Source: PWXP01 sp034005525 (GTDB taxonomy: Bacteria > Planctomycetota > Planctomycetia > Pirellulales > Thermoguttaceae). Taken from it: DNA of 64,000 bases. Under the pieces are notes generated by a model, which was given only the letters and a program-made list of their open reading frames with translations, ran no database searches and was not told the origin of the DNA. Location: contig JAVEUP010000008.1 of the NCBI GenBank assembly GCA_034005525.1, forward strand, positions 1 through 64,000, written 5' to 3'. Numbering within the stretch: position 1 is the first letter of the stretch; every line of letters begins with the position of its first letter. Position numbers and translations under genes: made by a program. This document shows, piece after piece, positions 53,144 to 61,172 of the stretch.

Positions 53144-53281
53144 TAGACCCTAATTGGCGTTATAGCCGGATGCACAGTAAGAGGGGTTCTGTGCCTGCTG
53201 GATGATTGGGCAGGGCAAACGCAATTGATCGTATTTCGCCGGGGTTCCTTTCCTATGTCGGGTCGAGTACACTAGCGATCC

Positions 53282-53292
53282 AAGGTATACCA
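53282..53292. promoter_or_regulatory. Putative operator, copy 2 (AAGGTATACCA)
   Basis: Exact copy of the 11-base site at 53124-53134, located 38 bases before the sialidase-like start codon and just downstream of a possible TACACT -10 box (about 53268). Outer arms are not conserved. Confidence 0.45.
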
Positions 53293-53330
53293 CGCCGCGT
53301 TACAGACCACTTATTGAAAGGAGCACTCGA

Positions 53331-54500
53331 ATGTCACCCGCCCTGAAGACCACTCTCCTCCTGCTGTTGGCGACCGCGCCCGCTTGTGCTGGTGAACTGC
53401 TGCCCGTGACGCCGGAGCAGAAGAACGAACAGACGCTTGTCGATTCAGAGCAGTTGGCCGCTGCCGGCGAAGAGGCGTACCTGGCCTTCCCCACGATAGT
53501 GTGGCTCGACGACGACAATATCCTTATTTCGTACAAGCGGGGCCGCAGTCACGCCCTTGACCTCGGCGCGATGCTCGAAATCGTCCGCTTCGATACGCAC
53601 ACGAACGAGGTGGGCGCCAGGCAAGTCGTTGGCGTCGATGAAGGGTTAATCTATCAGATGGGTGAGTGGATCCGGTTTCCCAACGGCCGAATCGGCCTGT
53701 ACGCCGACGTGCAGCGCGTCGCCCAAGACGGCGGGCGGAACCGGCATCACCGTACCGGTGTTCAGTGGTGCAGAAGCGATGACGGCGGTCGGACGTTTGG
53801 GCCCATGCAAGAAATGGGACCGGTCGATGGCGTCGAGTACGGATATATCTTCGAGGGGATCGTTTCCCGCGGCCAAGTGTTCATGCTGGCAATGTCCTTT
53901 CCCGAGTTGACCGGGCGGAAGAGCCTCTTCGACGAAGATGGCAAGCGACTCTATGGTGAAGTGTCGGTACTGGTCTCCTCCGATAACGGCGAGAGTTGGA
54001 AGCATGTCCGCAATTTGAGCCGGGAGTTCGGCGGCATCGACATCAACGAGAGTTCTCTGGCCGAGTACGGCGAAGGCTACATCGTGGCTACCCGCGGATA
54101 CGACGGCAGGGCACGGCTCCACGTGGTCGACAAGGACTTCCACCTCGTTCGAGAGTCCGACATGACCTCGGCGCACGATATGATCCGCGGCGTGGTCGGG
54201 CGCCCGCGCCTCTTCTGGCGCGACGAAAAGCTCTATTTGCTGGGCAGAAACCACTCAGCGAACCGTCCCTCGATGGAACTTGCGCTGTTTCGGATCCGTC
54301 CCGACTCACTTGCTGTGGAGCGCTATGTGATACTCGATCCCGACGAAGGCGCTCGCGTGGGCGACTCGTATTACGCCGTTCCGTATTTCCGCGGTACGGG
54401 CGATAACGCGCTGCTGAACGTGATTACCTACCGGACGCAACCTCCGCGGCGGCGGCCCGACATCGTCCGGCTGGCATTTCCGTGGAGCCAGGTCCACTGA
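53331..54500 (+). CDS. Secreted sialidase/BNR-repeat-like protein
   Basis: 389 residues; GAAAGGAG precedes ATG 53331. Signal peptide (TTLLLLLATAPACA). Asp-box-like motifs RSDDGGRTFGP and SSDNGESWKHV mark six-bladed beta-propeller repeats. Catalytic sialidase arginines and tyrosine cannot be placed with confidence, so an exo-sialidase activity is only possible. It is divergent from the DUF1559 operon and shares an operator-like site with it. Likely extracytoplasmic glycan processing. Confidence 0.82.
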   Translation: MSPALKTTLLLLLATAPACAGELLPVTPEQKNEQTLVDSEQLAAAGEEAYLAFPTIVWLDDDNILISYKRGRSHALDLGAMLEIVRFDTHTNEVGARQVVGVDEGLIYQMGEWIRFPNGRIGLYADVQRVAQDGGRNRHHRTGVQWCRSDDGGRTFGPMQEMGPVDGVEYGYIFEGIVSRGQVFMLAMSFPELTGRKSLFDEDGKRLYGEVSVLVSSDNGESWKHVRNLSREFGGIDINESSLAEYGEGYIVATRGYDGRARLHVVDKDFHLVRESDMTSAHDMIRGVVGRPRLFWRDEKLYLLGRNHSANRPSMELALFRIRPDSLAVERYVILDPDEGARVGDSYYAVPYFRGTGDNALLNVITYRTQPPRRRPDIVRLAFPWSQVH

Positions 54501-54584
54501 ACGTACCGAGGCAGTGCGGGGCAAGGGTTGTTTGGCGGGTTGCCCGGCGTGCCGCTTCGCCGCTGGACAATGGCACCATACACC

Positions 54585-55205
54585 CTACCCAGGCTCGTCG
54601 CCCAACATTTCCTGGAGCTTCTTGACGGCCCGCATCCAGAGCATTTGGACGGCAGGACGGGTGCGCCCCATGCGCTGGGCAACTTCGGCAAACGGCAACC
54701 GCTCCAGGTTCCGCAGGACGATCACCTCCTGGTGATCGGGCGAAAGCTGGGCCAGTGCCAGCGATACGCGCAGCTCGTCTTCGAGCCGGGTCAACTCCTG
54801 GCTGGGGGTGGGCTGTTGTGCCGCCGGCTCCGGCGCGCCCGCGGGAAGCGTATCGGCCGGGTCGCGGATGGGCACCTCGCGTTGGGCACGGCGTTTCAGG
54901 GTGCCGCGGTAGCGGCGGACGAAGTCGGCCGCGTTGTGGCGTACAATGGTCCGCAGCCAGGCAAGCCATTCCTTCTCGCTATTGCCCTGGAACTGCTCGA
55001 AGCCGCGGTGCGCCTCCATGAGGGCCTGCTGCACCAGGTCGGAGGCGTCGACCTTGCGGCGCATCCATGTTTCGACCTGCGCCCGGGCAACAAACCCAAG
55101 GTAGCTCCGGCACAGGCCGAACAGGGCATCGCGGCTTGCTGCATCACCCTCGCGGGCGCGACGCAGAAGGACGGTGACGTCGGCGGTAGGCAGTTCGCGG
55201 TCCAT
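54585..55205 (-). CDS. ECF-type sigma-70 factor
   Basis: 206 residues from ATG 55205. Region 2: GFVARAQVETWMRRKVDASDLVQQALMEAHRGFEQF and the promoter-melting part EWLAWLRTIVRHNAADFVRRYRG. Region 4: ALAQLSPDHQEVIVLRNLE then LPFAEVAQRMGRTRPAVQML, the helix-turn-helix. The linker between them is long and Pro/Ala-rich. No anti-sigma gene is adjacent; planctomycete ECF factors of this type are often orphan or paired with protein kinases. Target genes unknown. Confidence 0.92.
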   Translation of the reverse strand: MDRELPTADVTVLLRRAREGDAASRDALFGLCRSYLGFVARAQVETWMRRKVDASDLVQQALMEAHRGFEQFQGNSEKEWLAWLRTIVRHNAADFVRRYRGTLKRRAQREVPIRDPADTLPAGAPEPAAQQPTPSQELTRLEDELRVSLALAQLSPDHQEVIVLRNLERLPFAEVAQRMGRTRPAVQMLWMRAVKKLQEMLGDEPG

Positions 55206-55250
55206 GAATGGGCATCTAAGGCGGCGTAAGACAATGATCTGCCGAATTGC

Positions 55251-55305
55251 GTGGGATCGGCTTCCAGCCTGTCGGCTGAAAAGACAGGCTGGAAGCCTAT
55301 CCCAC
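55251..55305. repeat. Near-perfect 55-bp palindrome with GGCTTCCAGCCTGTC arms (family 3)
   Basis: The arms 55251-55273 and 55283-55305 (23 bases each) differ at one position. It can form a stable hairpin with a 9-base loop. A degraded relative is at 63805-63859. It lies upstream of the sigma factor gene. Confidence 0.7.
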
Positions 55306-55342
55306 GTTTGCCGGTCCCAGTAGGTTATTGTTTTGCAACCGC

Positions 55343-55636
55343 CTAACCGTTCGCGGTGGAAAAAACCACCCGCGCCCACTCCCGCCAAGGCCGACGATGG
55401 GTAGTCTCCAAACCGGCCTCATGATTGCAGGCAAGCAATGCATTCACCAGCCCCCTGAGAATACCGCAGACCTCCGCCATCGGCAAGAGGGTACCCAGTG
55501 CGTGGGTGGCAAAATCGGTACAGTCGCCGGAAACCGCAAGGTTTTCTGGACCGGTTCTTTCTGTCCAGCCGATAGAAAGCGAACGGGGATTCTCTTGCTC
55601 GACGTCGGGCACAGGAAAGGGGGGAGAGTGTGTCAA
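55343..55636 (-). CDS. Doubtful small hypothetical ORF antisense to the tolC start
   Basis: 97 codons; reads smoothly like protein (FATHALGTLLPMAEVCGILR). It has no clear ribosome site, overlaps the first seven bases of the tolC gene on the other strand, and matches no family I know. It could be a decayed gene. Confidence 0.25.
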   Translation of the reverse strand: MTHSPPFPVPDVEQENPRSLSIGWTERTGPENLAVSGDCTDFATHALGTLLPMAEVCGILRGLVNALLACNHEAGLETTHRRPWREWARVVFSTANG

Positions 55637-57015
55637 CAGGATGGGCGTTCCGTATTAGGGGCGTGTTGGCTGCGCTGGCAGCGTTGGGGCTCTTCCCGTC
55701 TGGGCAGCCGGTTGCAGGGGAGTTGTTGCAGCCGGCTCATCTCGCGGCGGATCCCGGGCCGCAAAACGCGCGAACCGGAGTGGATGCAGTTGCCTTCCGC
55801 AGCGTGGTTCCTCCGTTGCAGCAGGGCCTTTCTGAGGCCGACCCTCTGACGATCGCGCAGTTGGAACATATTGCGATCCAACGAAATCCAACCGTGGCCG
55901 CGGCCGCGCACCGGGTTCAGGCCCTCCGCGGGAAGTACCAGCAGGTGGGCCTCTACCCGAATCCTATCGTCGGCTATATCGGCGAAGAGATTGGCGACGA
56001 GGGACACGCCGGCCAGCAGGGTATTGCCGTTGGCCAGCATATCGTCACGGCGGGCAAGCTCAAGTGGAACCGGTCGGTGGTCGGTTGGGAAATCGCCGCG
56101 GCCGAGCAGGAGTGGGCCATGCAGCGCTTGCGCGTAAGCAACGACCTGCGAGCTGCGGCTTATCGGGTGATTGCCGCCTGGCAGACCGTCGAGTTGTCCG
56201 AGAAGTTGCTCCATCTTGCCGAGGAGGGGCTGCGGGCAGCCGAGCAGTTGCTGGCGGCACAAGAGGTCAGCCGAGTCGACGTGCTTCAGGCCCGCATTGA
56301 GTTGAACGCCGCGCGCCTGTCGCTGGAAAAGGCGCACCATGCCCACGTGCAGGAGTGGCACACGATGGCAACGCTCGCGGGAGTGCCCGACCTGCCTCCG
56401 GCGCCTGTGGCTAACGGCGACATTGAGCCGGACTCCGCCCCTTTGGCATGGGAGACCGCGCGCGACCACCTACTCCGCAACAGCCCGGAAGTAATGCGCG
56501 CCGCAGCCGAGGTGGACCGTGCCCGCGCCGCCCTTGGGCGCGAGTGTGCCGGGCGCGTTCCCGACGTCGAGCTAGAGGCGGGCGTCCGATACAACTTCGG
56601 GTCGGAAGGTACGCTTGCTACAGTGGGCATGGCTCTACCCTTGCAGTTGTTCGACCGGAATCAGGGGAATATCCACCGGGCAAACGCCGAATTGGCAACG
56701 GCGCGGCAGGAGTCCCGCCGCGTCGAGTTGGCCCTGGAGGCGCGCCTCGCCCGCGAGTTCCGCGAATATCTCGACGCGCGCGAAACGGTCCGACGCTACC
56801 GCGAGGCGATCCTGCCCGATGCGCGCGACGCGCTGGACTTGGCCCGAAGCGGCTATCAGCAGGGCGAGTTCGACTACCTGGAGCTGCTCACGGTTCAGCA
56901 AACCTACTTCCGCACGCACCTTGCCTTCGTGGAGGCGGAGCGCGACGTCCGAGTAAGCCGCGTGCGCATCGACGGCCTGCTCCTCACCGGCGGCCTGGAA
57001 AGCCCGGGACTTTGA
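55630..57015 (+). CDS. TolC-family outer-membrane efflux protein (CzcC-like)
   Basis: 461 residues from GTG 55630 with GGGGAGA close upstream. Signal segment VLAALAALGLFPSGQPVAG. Two OEP repeats: long coiled-coil helices about 85-260 (AAAAHRVQALRGKYQQVGLY; YPNPIVGYIGEEIG) and about 280-455 (SPEVMRAAAEVDRARAALGR; ANAELATARQESRRVELALE), with the typical GEFDYLELLTVQQTYF near the end. Forms the outer-membrane channel for export systems. It converges on the FtsX permease of the export operon (57075-62351), its probable partner, although it is transcribed separately. Confidence 0.92.
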   Translation: MSTGWAFRIRGVLAALAALGLFPSGQPVAGELLQPAHLAADPGPQNARTGVDAVAFRSVVPPLQQGLSEADPLTIAQLEHIAIQRNPTVAAAAHRVQALRGKYQQVGLYPNPIVGYIGEEIGDEGHAGQQGIAVGQHIVTAGKLKWNRSVVGWEIAAAEQEWAMQRLRVSNDLRAAAYRVIAAWQTVELSEKLLHLAEEGLRAAEQLLAAQEVSRVDVLQARIELNAARLSLEKAHHAHVQEWHTMATLAGVPDLPPAPVANGDIEPDSAPLAWETARDHLLRNSPEVMRAAAEVDRARAALGRECAGRVPDVELEAGVRYNFGSEGTLATVGMALPLQLFDRNQGNIHRANAELATARQESRRVELALEARLAREFREYLDARETVRRYREAILPDARDALDLARSGYQQGEFDYLELLTVQQTYFRTHLAFVEAERDVRVSRVRIDGLLLTGGLESPGL

Positions 57016-57074
57016 GTGTCACGCATGGAAGTCCAGTGATAAATGCCGCATTCTGATGGATCATTAGCCACGGA

Positions 57075-58217
57075 TCAGGCCTGCCGCAACGCGGCGACGA
57101 TTTCGGTGCGGGCGGCCTGGTAACCGGGGGCCAGGCCGGCCAGCAGGCCCACGGACGCGGCCACCAAGGTTCCCAGCCCGACCAGCCGGAACGACGGCTC
57201 CAGCGCAATCGCCACGCCTTCGGTTCCGATGGCAAACCCCCACCCGCTAAGCAACAAAATGCCGTGGCCGATGCCCAGCAGGCCCCCGGCGATGGCAAGC
57301 AACAGGCTTTCCGCCAGTACCAGGCGAAATACCCGCATGGGCCGAAGGCCGAGCGTCTGCAGCACGGCGTGTTCCTTGATGCGGTCCTGCACGGCCATGA
57401 CGGTGGTGGTGGCCACCAGGCTGAACACGAGCCCGAGGCAGGCGTAGCCGAGCCATTGGGCGAAGCGGATCAACTCGGCCAAATCGCCGATCGCCTCCCG
57501 CTGGAAGACGCCCTTGGTGCGCGTGGCGGTGGCCACCGGGCCGCCGTGGAATTGGGCGTCGATGGCTGCGGCCGTGGGTTCCGGGTCGGCATGATCGGCC
57601 AGCACGACTTCGAACTGCGTGACGATGCCCACCGAGTTGCTACCCGGCGCCCGCTGCAAGAAGTCGAGGTGTGTGTAGATGAAGTTGTCCTCGGCGGCGA
57701 CCGACGAGGCGAATACGCCCACGACGGCAACCGTCACTTCGCCCAGCGTGAAGCTGCTGCCGACGTCGAGTTGCCGCCGGCGCGCCACGGTCTGGCCTAC
57801 CAGCGCCGCATCGGAGCGTCCCTCGAACTCGGCGAGGCTGCCGGAGCGCAGCTTTAGGTCGCGCACCGTGCCGAGCTGCCCGGGTGGTAAACCGTAGAAC
57901 ACCACCACATCGAGGCTCGCCCGGCAGTTGTTGGTCAGCACCCGCATGGGAACCACGTCGCGCACGCCGGGCAGTTCGGCAATCGTTCGGGCGTAGTCCT
58001 CCGGCAGGCGGCTGTTTGCCGGGCAGAACTGGTTCTCCTGGAACACCACGAGTGTGCGGTGGGCTTCCGACGACCGCGCCAGGCGATCCAACCCCTCCTG
58101 GACGGAGGCCACGATACAGAAAACGAACAGCGCCACCGCCGTCCCGCTCACGGTCAAGGCCGTCCGGGCACGGTGCCGCCAAAGGCTTTTCAGTACGTAA
58201 GGAGCGAAGCGAAACAT
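57075..58217 (-). CDS. FtsX-type ABC transporter permease (first of two)
   Basis: 380 residues. N-terminal membrane helix (ARTALTVSGTAVALFVFCIVA), a large periplasmic MacB-like domain (about 45-250), then three membrane helices (GYACLGLVFSLVATTTVMAV; LAESLLLAIAGGLLGIGHGI; LVGLGTLVAASVGLLAGLAP) and the closing PGYQAARTEIVAALRQ. MacB/LolC-type layout. It starts seven bases after the ATPase stop. Works with the ATPase and HlyD adaptor upstream. Confidence 0.92.
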   Translation of the reverse strand: MFRFAPYVLKSLWRHRARTALTVSGTAVALFVFCIVASVQEGLDRLARSSEAHRTLVVFQENQFCPANSRLPEDYARTIAELPGVRDVVPMRVLTNNCRASLDVVVFYGLPPGQLGTVRDLKLRSGSLAEFEGRSDAALVGQTVARRRQLDVGSSFTLGEVTVAVVGVFASSVAAEDNFIYTHLDFLQRAPGSNSVGIVTQFEVVLADHADPEPTAAAIDAQFHGGPVATATRTKGVFQREAIGDLAELIRFAQWLGYACLGLVFSLVATTTVMAVQDRIKEHAVLQTLGLRPMRVFRLVLAESLLLAIAGGLLGIGHGILLLSGWGFAIGTEGVAIALEPSFRLVGLGTLVAASVGLLAGLAPGYQAARTEIVAALRQA

Positions 58218-58224
58218 GCGGGTT

Positions 58225-58947
58225 CTACGTCCTCCTCCGAGCGTCGTCCGGCACGAGCGCGGGCTTTTTGGCGGCTGCCTCGATCAGGCGGCCTTCGTCC
58301 AAGTGGAGCCGGCGCGCGGCGACCGAAGCCGCTTTCGGGTCGTGCGTTACCATAAACAGCGTCATGCCCAACTCGACGTTGAGTTGCTCGATCAACTGCA
58401 AGATTTGCTCGGCCGTTCGGGTGTCCAGGTCGCCGGTCGGTTCGTCGGCCACGACGATGGTTGGGTTGGCGACGATCGCTCGGGCGATGCCCACCCGCTG
58501 CTCCTGGCCTCCGGACAACTGGCGCGGATAGTGGCCGGCCCGATCGGTCAGGTCGACGGCCGCCAGCGCAATATCCACCCGCTTGCGGCGCTCGGCCGCC
58601 GCCATCGGCAGCAGCAAGAGCGGCAGTTCCACGTTTTCGTAGGCGGTCAATACGGGAATGAGGTTGTGTGTTTGGAAGATGTAGCCGATGTTCGCAGCCC
58701 GCCAGTCGGCCAGTCGCCCGCGCGAAAGCCGCGTGACGTCGGTGCCACGGACGAGAATCTGCCCGGACGTCGGCCGATCGATTCCTGCCAGCAGGTTCAG
58801 CAGCGTGCTCTTGCCCGTCCCGCTGGGGCCCATCAGCGAGAGGAACTCGCCCTCTTGGATATCGAGGTCCACTTCGCGCAGGGGTGTGATCTTCTCGTCG
58901 CCCTTGACAAACTCCTTGGTCAGTTTTCGGATTTCCACCAGCGGCAT
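58225..58947 (-). CDS. ABC transporter ATPase (MacB/LolD-type)
   Basis: 240 residues; GGGAG precedes ATG 58947, chosen over an upstream in-frame ATG at 59001 that lies in the hairpin between genes. Walker A GPSGTGKST, Q-loop FQTHNLIP, signature LSGGQEQRVGIARA, Walker B VVADEPTGDLD and switch H in VTHD. Energises the two FtsX permeases in the operon. Confidence 0.95.
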   Translation of the reverse strand: MPLVEIRKLTKEFVKGDEKITPLREVDLDIQEGEFLSLMGPSGTGKSTLLNLLAGIDRPTSGQILVRGTDVTRLSRGRLADWRAANIGYIFQTHNLIPVLTAYENVELPLLLLPMAAAERRKRVDIALAAVDLTDRAGHYPRQLSGGQEQRVGIARAIVANPTIVVADEPTGDLDTRTAEQILQLIEQLNVELGMTLFMVTHDPKAASVAARRLHLDEGRLIEAAAKKPALVPDDARRRT

Positions 58948-58969
58948 ATTGGGTTCTCCCTCTACAGTA

Positions 58970-59018
58970 GCTCGACTTTCCGAGTCGAATATTACGTTCA
59001 CGACTCGGAGAGTCGTGC
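58970..59018. repeat. Intergenic hairpin of the CGAGTCG/CGACTCG type
   Basis: GCTCGACTTTCCGAGTCG (58970-58987) pairs with CGACTCGGAGAGTCGTGC (59001-59018). It lies inside the operon between the HlyD and ATPase genes and is similar in arms to the hairpin at 23216-23249. Confidence 0.65.
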
Positions 59019-59025
59019 CACTGTC

Positions 59026-60570
59026 CTACATGGACGCCTCGCCCGTAATGCGAATACGGTCGCCGTGGCGGAGCCCTTCGCGGCCGCCGGCGATGAGCCG
59101 GTCCATGGCATTGAGTCCTTCGACCACTTCCACCAGGTGCTCGGTGCTGGCGCTGCCCAGCACCACCGATTGGCGGCGCGCGGTGCGGGTCAGGCGGTCG
59201 GCAAGCCAGACGGTCGTTTCTCCGTCGCCGTTTTCCACCAAGGGCCGCGGCACGAGCAATCGCATGGGTTCCTCGCCCTGCTCCGAGGAGCCGGCCGGCC
59301 GCTCGGGGGCCAGGAACGTGGCACGCACGAGCATGTTGGGCGTCAATTCCGGCGGCGGCCGGTCGACGGCCACGGTCACCTCCAGGGTGTTCTTTTGGAT
59401 GTCGGCCCGCGACCTGGCCGTCAGCACGGCGCCGGTCAGCGGTTTGGCGAGCACGGCCGATTCGATTTGCACGGGCTGGCCCGATTGCACCTGCGGCACG
59501 TCCTCCAGGCGAACGTCGGCCCGCACTTGGAGCTTCTGCGGGTCGTAGAGGGTCAGCACTCCGCCCGATTCGCGCTCCGTTGCCGACGGCTGGCTCCACA
59601 CCTGCTGGCCGGGCTGCGCGTTCAGCGCGAGCACGCGGCCGGCCATCGGGGCGCGGAGGGTCATCCGGTCGAGGTGAAGCTCGGCCGTCTCGACCGCCAG
59701 TTCCGCCCGCCGCACCTTCGCCTCGGTCAATCGGACCGCCGCCTCGGCCTCGCCCAGCCGCCGGGTCTCGTCGATTTTCAACCGGAGCCGGGTGCGCAGC
59801 GCCTCGCACTGGTTCTGCAGGGCCGCCGCCTCGGCTTCGAGGCTTGCGGCGCGGGTAGTGAGTTCCTGCAGAGCCGCAGCGGCCGCGTCGTATTCGCCTT
59901 CGGCACGCTGGACCGCGCGGCCGGCCACGGCCTCGCCCGCGCTGCGCTTGCCCTCCAGGTCGTGCCGGGCGAACTGCCGCCGCGACTCGGACGCACGGAT
60001 GGCAAACGGAAGGGTCGCCCGGTCGGTCTCCACCCGGGCCAGCGCCGATTCCGCCTCGGCCAGCGCCGCCTCCAGGTGGACCGGCTGCTCCACCTCGGCC
60101 CGGGCCGCGGCCAGCGCCGCGCGCGCAGAGGCCAGTTCGGCCCGCTTCCCCTCCAGTTCGGCCTCGGCGTCGGCCAGGGCCAGGCGGGCGTCGGCATCGA
60201 CCAGCGTGGCCACCGGCTGCCCCGCCGCAACCTCCTGGCCCGCCACGACCAGCAGTTTCTCGATGACGCCTTCGGCCAGGGCGGGCACCATCACCGGGCT
60301 TGGCCGCGGCTCGACCCAGCCCGCCGCCTGAAACAGCGACGTGCCCGACTCGCGCACCTCGGCCCGCATCAGCACCACCGGAACCACCGTCACCGGCTTC
60401 GACGGCAGGATGCTGTCGCGGGCCGACCAGGCCACGACCAGGCCGAACCCAAGGATTACCCCGAGCGGAAGCACGTACCGTGCCAGCACGCTGCGGCGCG
60501 GCCCGCGCCGCGGCGCCTTCGTCCCGGAACGGTCGACCGCCAATTGTCGAAGGTCAACGGTTGTGGCCAT
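59026..60570 (-). CDS. HlyD/RND-type periplasmic adaptor protein
   Basis: 514 residues; GGAGGA precedes ATG 60570. One N-terminal membrane helix (VLPLGVILGFGLVVAWSA), then a lipoyl-type half motif (EGVIEKLLVVAGQEVAAGQP), a very long Ala/Glu-rich coiled coil (about 120-285), the second lipoyl half (LRAPMAGRVLALNAQPGQQV) and the beta-barrel/membrane-proximal parts. Longer coiled coil than in most MacA proteins. Links the ABC permeases to a TolC channel. Confidence 0.93.
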   Translation of the reverse strand: MATTVDLRQLAVDRSGTKAPRRGPRRSVLARYVLPLGVILGFGLVVAWSARDSILPSKPVTVVPVVLMRAEVRESGTSLFQAAGWVEPRPSPVMVPALAEGVIEKLLVVAGQEVAAGQPVATLVDADARLALADAEAELEGKRAELASARAALAAARAEVEQPVHLEAALAEAESALARVETDRATLPFAIRASESRRQFARHDLEGKRSAGEAVAGRAVQRAEGEYDAAAAALQELTTRAASLEAEAAALQNQCEALRTRLRLKIDETRRLGEAEAAVRLTEAKVRRAELAVETAELHLDRMTLRAPMAGRVLALNAQPGQQVWSQPSATERESGGVLTLYDPQKLQVRADVRLEDVPQVQSGQPVQIESAVLAKPLTGAVLTARSRADIQKNTLEVTVAVDRPPPELTPNMLVRATFLAPERPAGSSEQGEEPMRLLVPRPLVENGDGETTVWLADRLTRTARRQSVVLGSASTEHLVEVVEGLNAMDRLIAGGREGLRHGDRIRITGEASM

Positions 60571-60588
60571 GACTGCAATTCCTCCATA

Positions 60589-61146
60589 TTACGGCCGAAC
60601 GAACACGCCGTCGGCTAGGATGGACAGGTTGCCCGCCGCGTCGCGCCGGGCCTGCCCGCGCACCACCACGATTTGCGACGCCTCGATACCGAGCAACTGG
60701 CGCGAATCGACCGCGACTATCTGTCCGCCGGCGTCGACGACCCGCACCAGGGCCTGAACAGTGTGCTCGCCCGGCGCCGTGCCGCAATTGGGATCGGGGC
60801 AGCAGCTTGTTCTCGGCGCCGCCGCCGGATCGACGACGGTGAACGCCGCGAGGTTCTCGACCCACGGGCTTCCGCGGCCGCCGACGCGCCCGGCCACGAC
60901 CACGTCGTCGCCGTCCTCCGCATCGGCGTACACGGCGGCAAGGTCCCTCGCCCCGGACGGCTCCTCCGTGAGGCGATAGGCCGCGCTTTCGACGTCGGCC
61001 GCAGGGCGGGCCCCCACGGCGGCCGCTTCGCCAGAGTGTCCGCATCCCGCCGCCGCGAGCGCCAACCCGACAACCACCATGTAGAAGGCGCACGCCGTGT
61101 GCCGTCCGCCCTCTGAAAACCACCGCTTCAAATCAGCATGCATCAT
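60589..61146 (-). CDS. Putative OB-fold-like lipoprotein in the export operon
   Basis: 185 residues starting ATGATG (61146/61143). AAGGAG lies three and six bases ahead, so the second ATG fits better. Lipobox AAAGC (MVVVGLALAAAGCGHSG). Beta-rich domain (EDGDDVVVAGRVGG, FTVVDPAAA, SQIVVVRGQARRDAAGNL) with a cysteine-rich loop RTSCCPDPNCGTAPGEHTVQ that may bind metal. The strand order resembles an OB-fold. It lies between the second FtsX gene and the adaptor gene. Function unknown. Confidence 0.82.
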   Translation of the reverse strand: MMHADLKRWFSEGGRHTACAFYMVVVGLALAAAGCGHSGEAAAVGARPAADVESAAYRLTEEPSGARDLAAVYADAEDGDDVVVAGRVGGRGSPWVENLAAFTVVDPAAAPRTSCCPDPNCGTAPGEHTVQALVRVVDAGGQIVAVDSRQLLGIEASQIVVVRGQARRDAAGNLSILADGVFVRP

Positions 61147-61172
61147 AGACTCCTTTTTGTGTGAACTGTCTT

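Noticed and set aside
55251..55305. Strong hairpin considered as a terminator
   Set aside because: No T-run, and it lies upstream of the sigma factor gene rather than after a gene.
58190..59809. 539-codon minus-strand frame across the ATPase and adaptor genes
   Set aside because: Runs through two clear genes in a different frame and has Arg/Gly/Pro-biased low-complexity composition.
58216..60618. 800-codon plus-strand frame antisense to the adaptor and ATPase genes
   Set aside because: No domain, no ribosome site, and composition typical of antisense to Ala/Glu-rich coiled coils.
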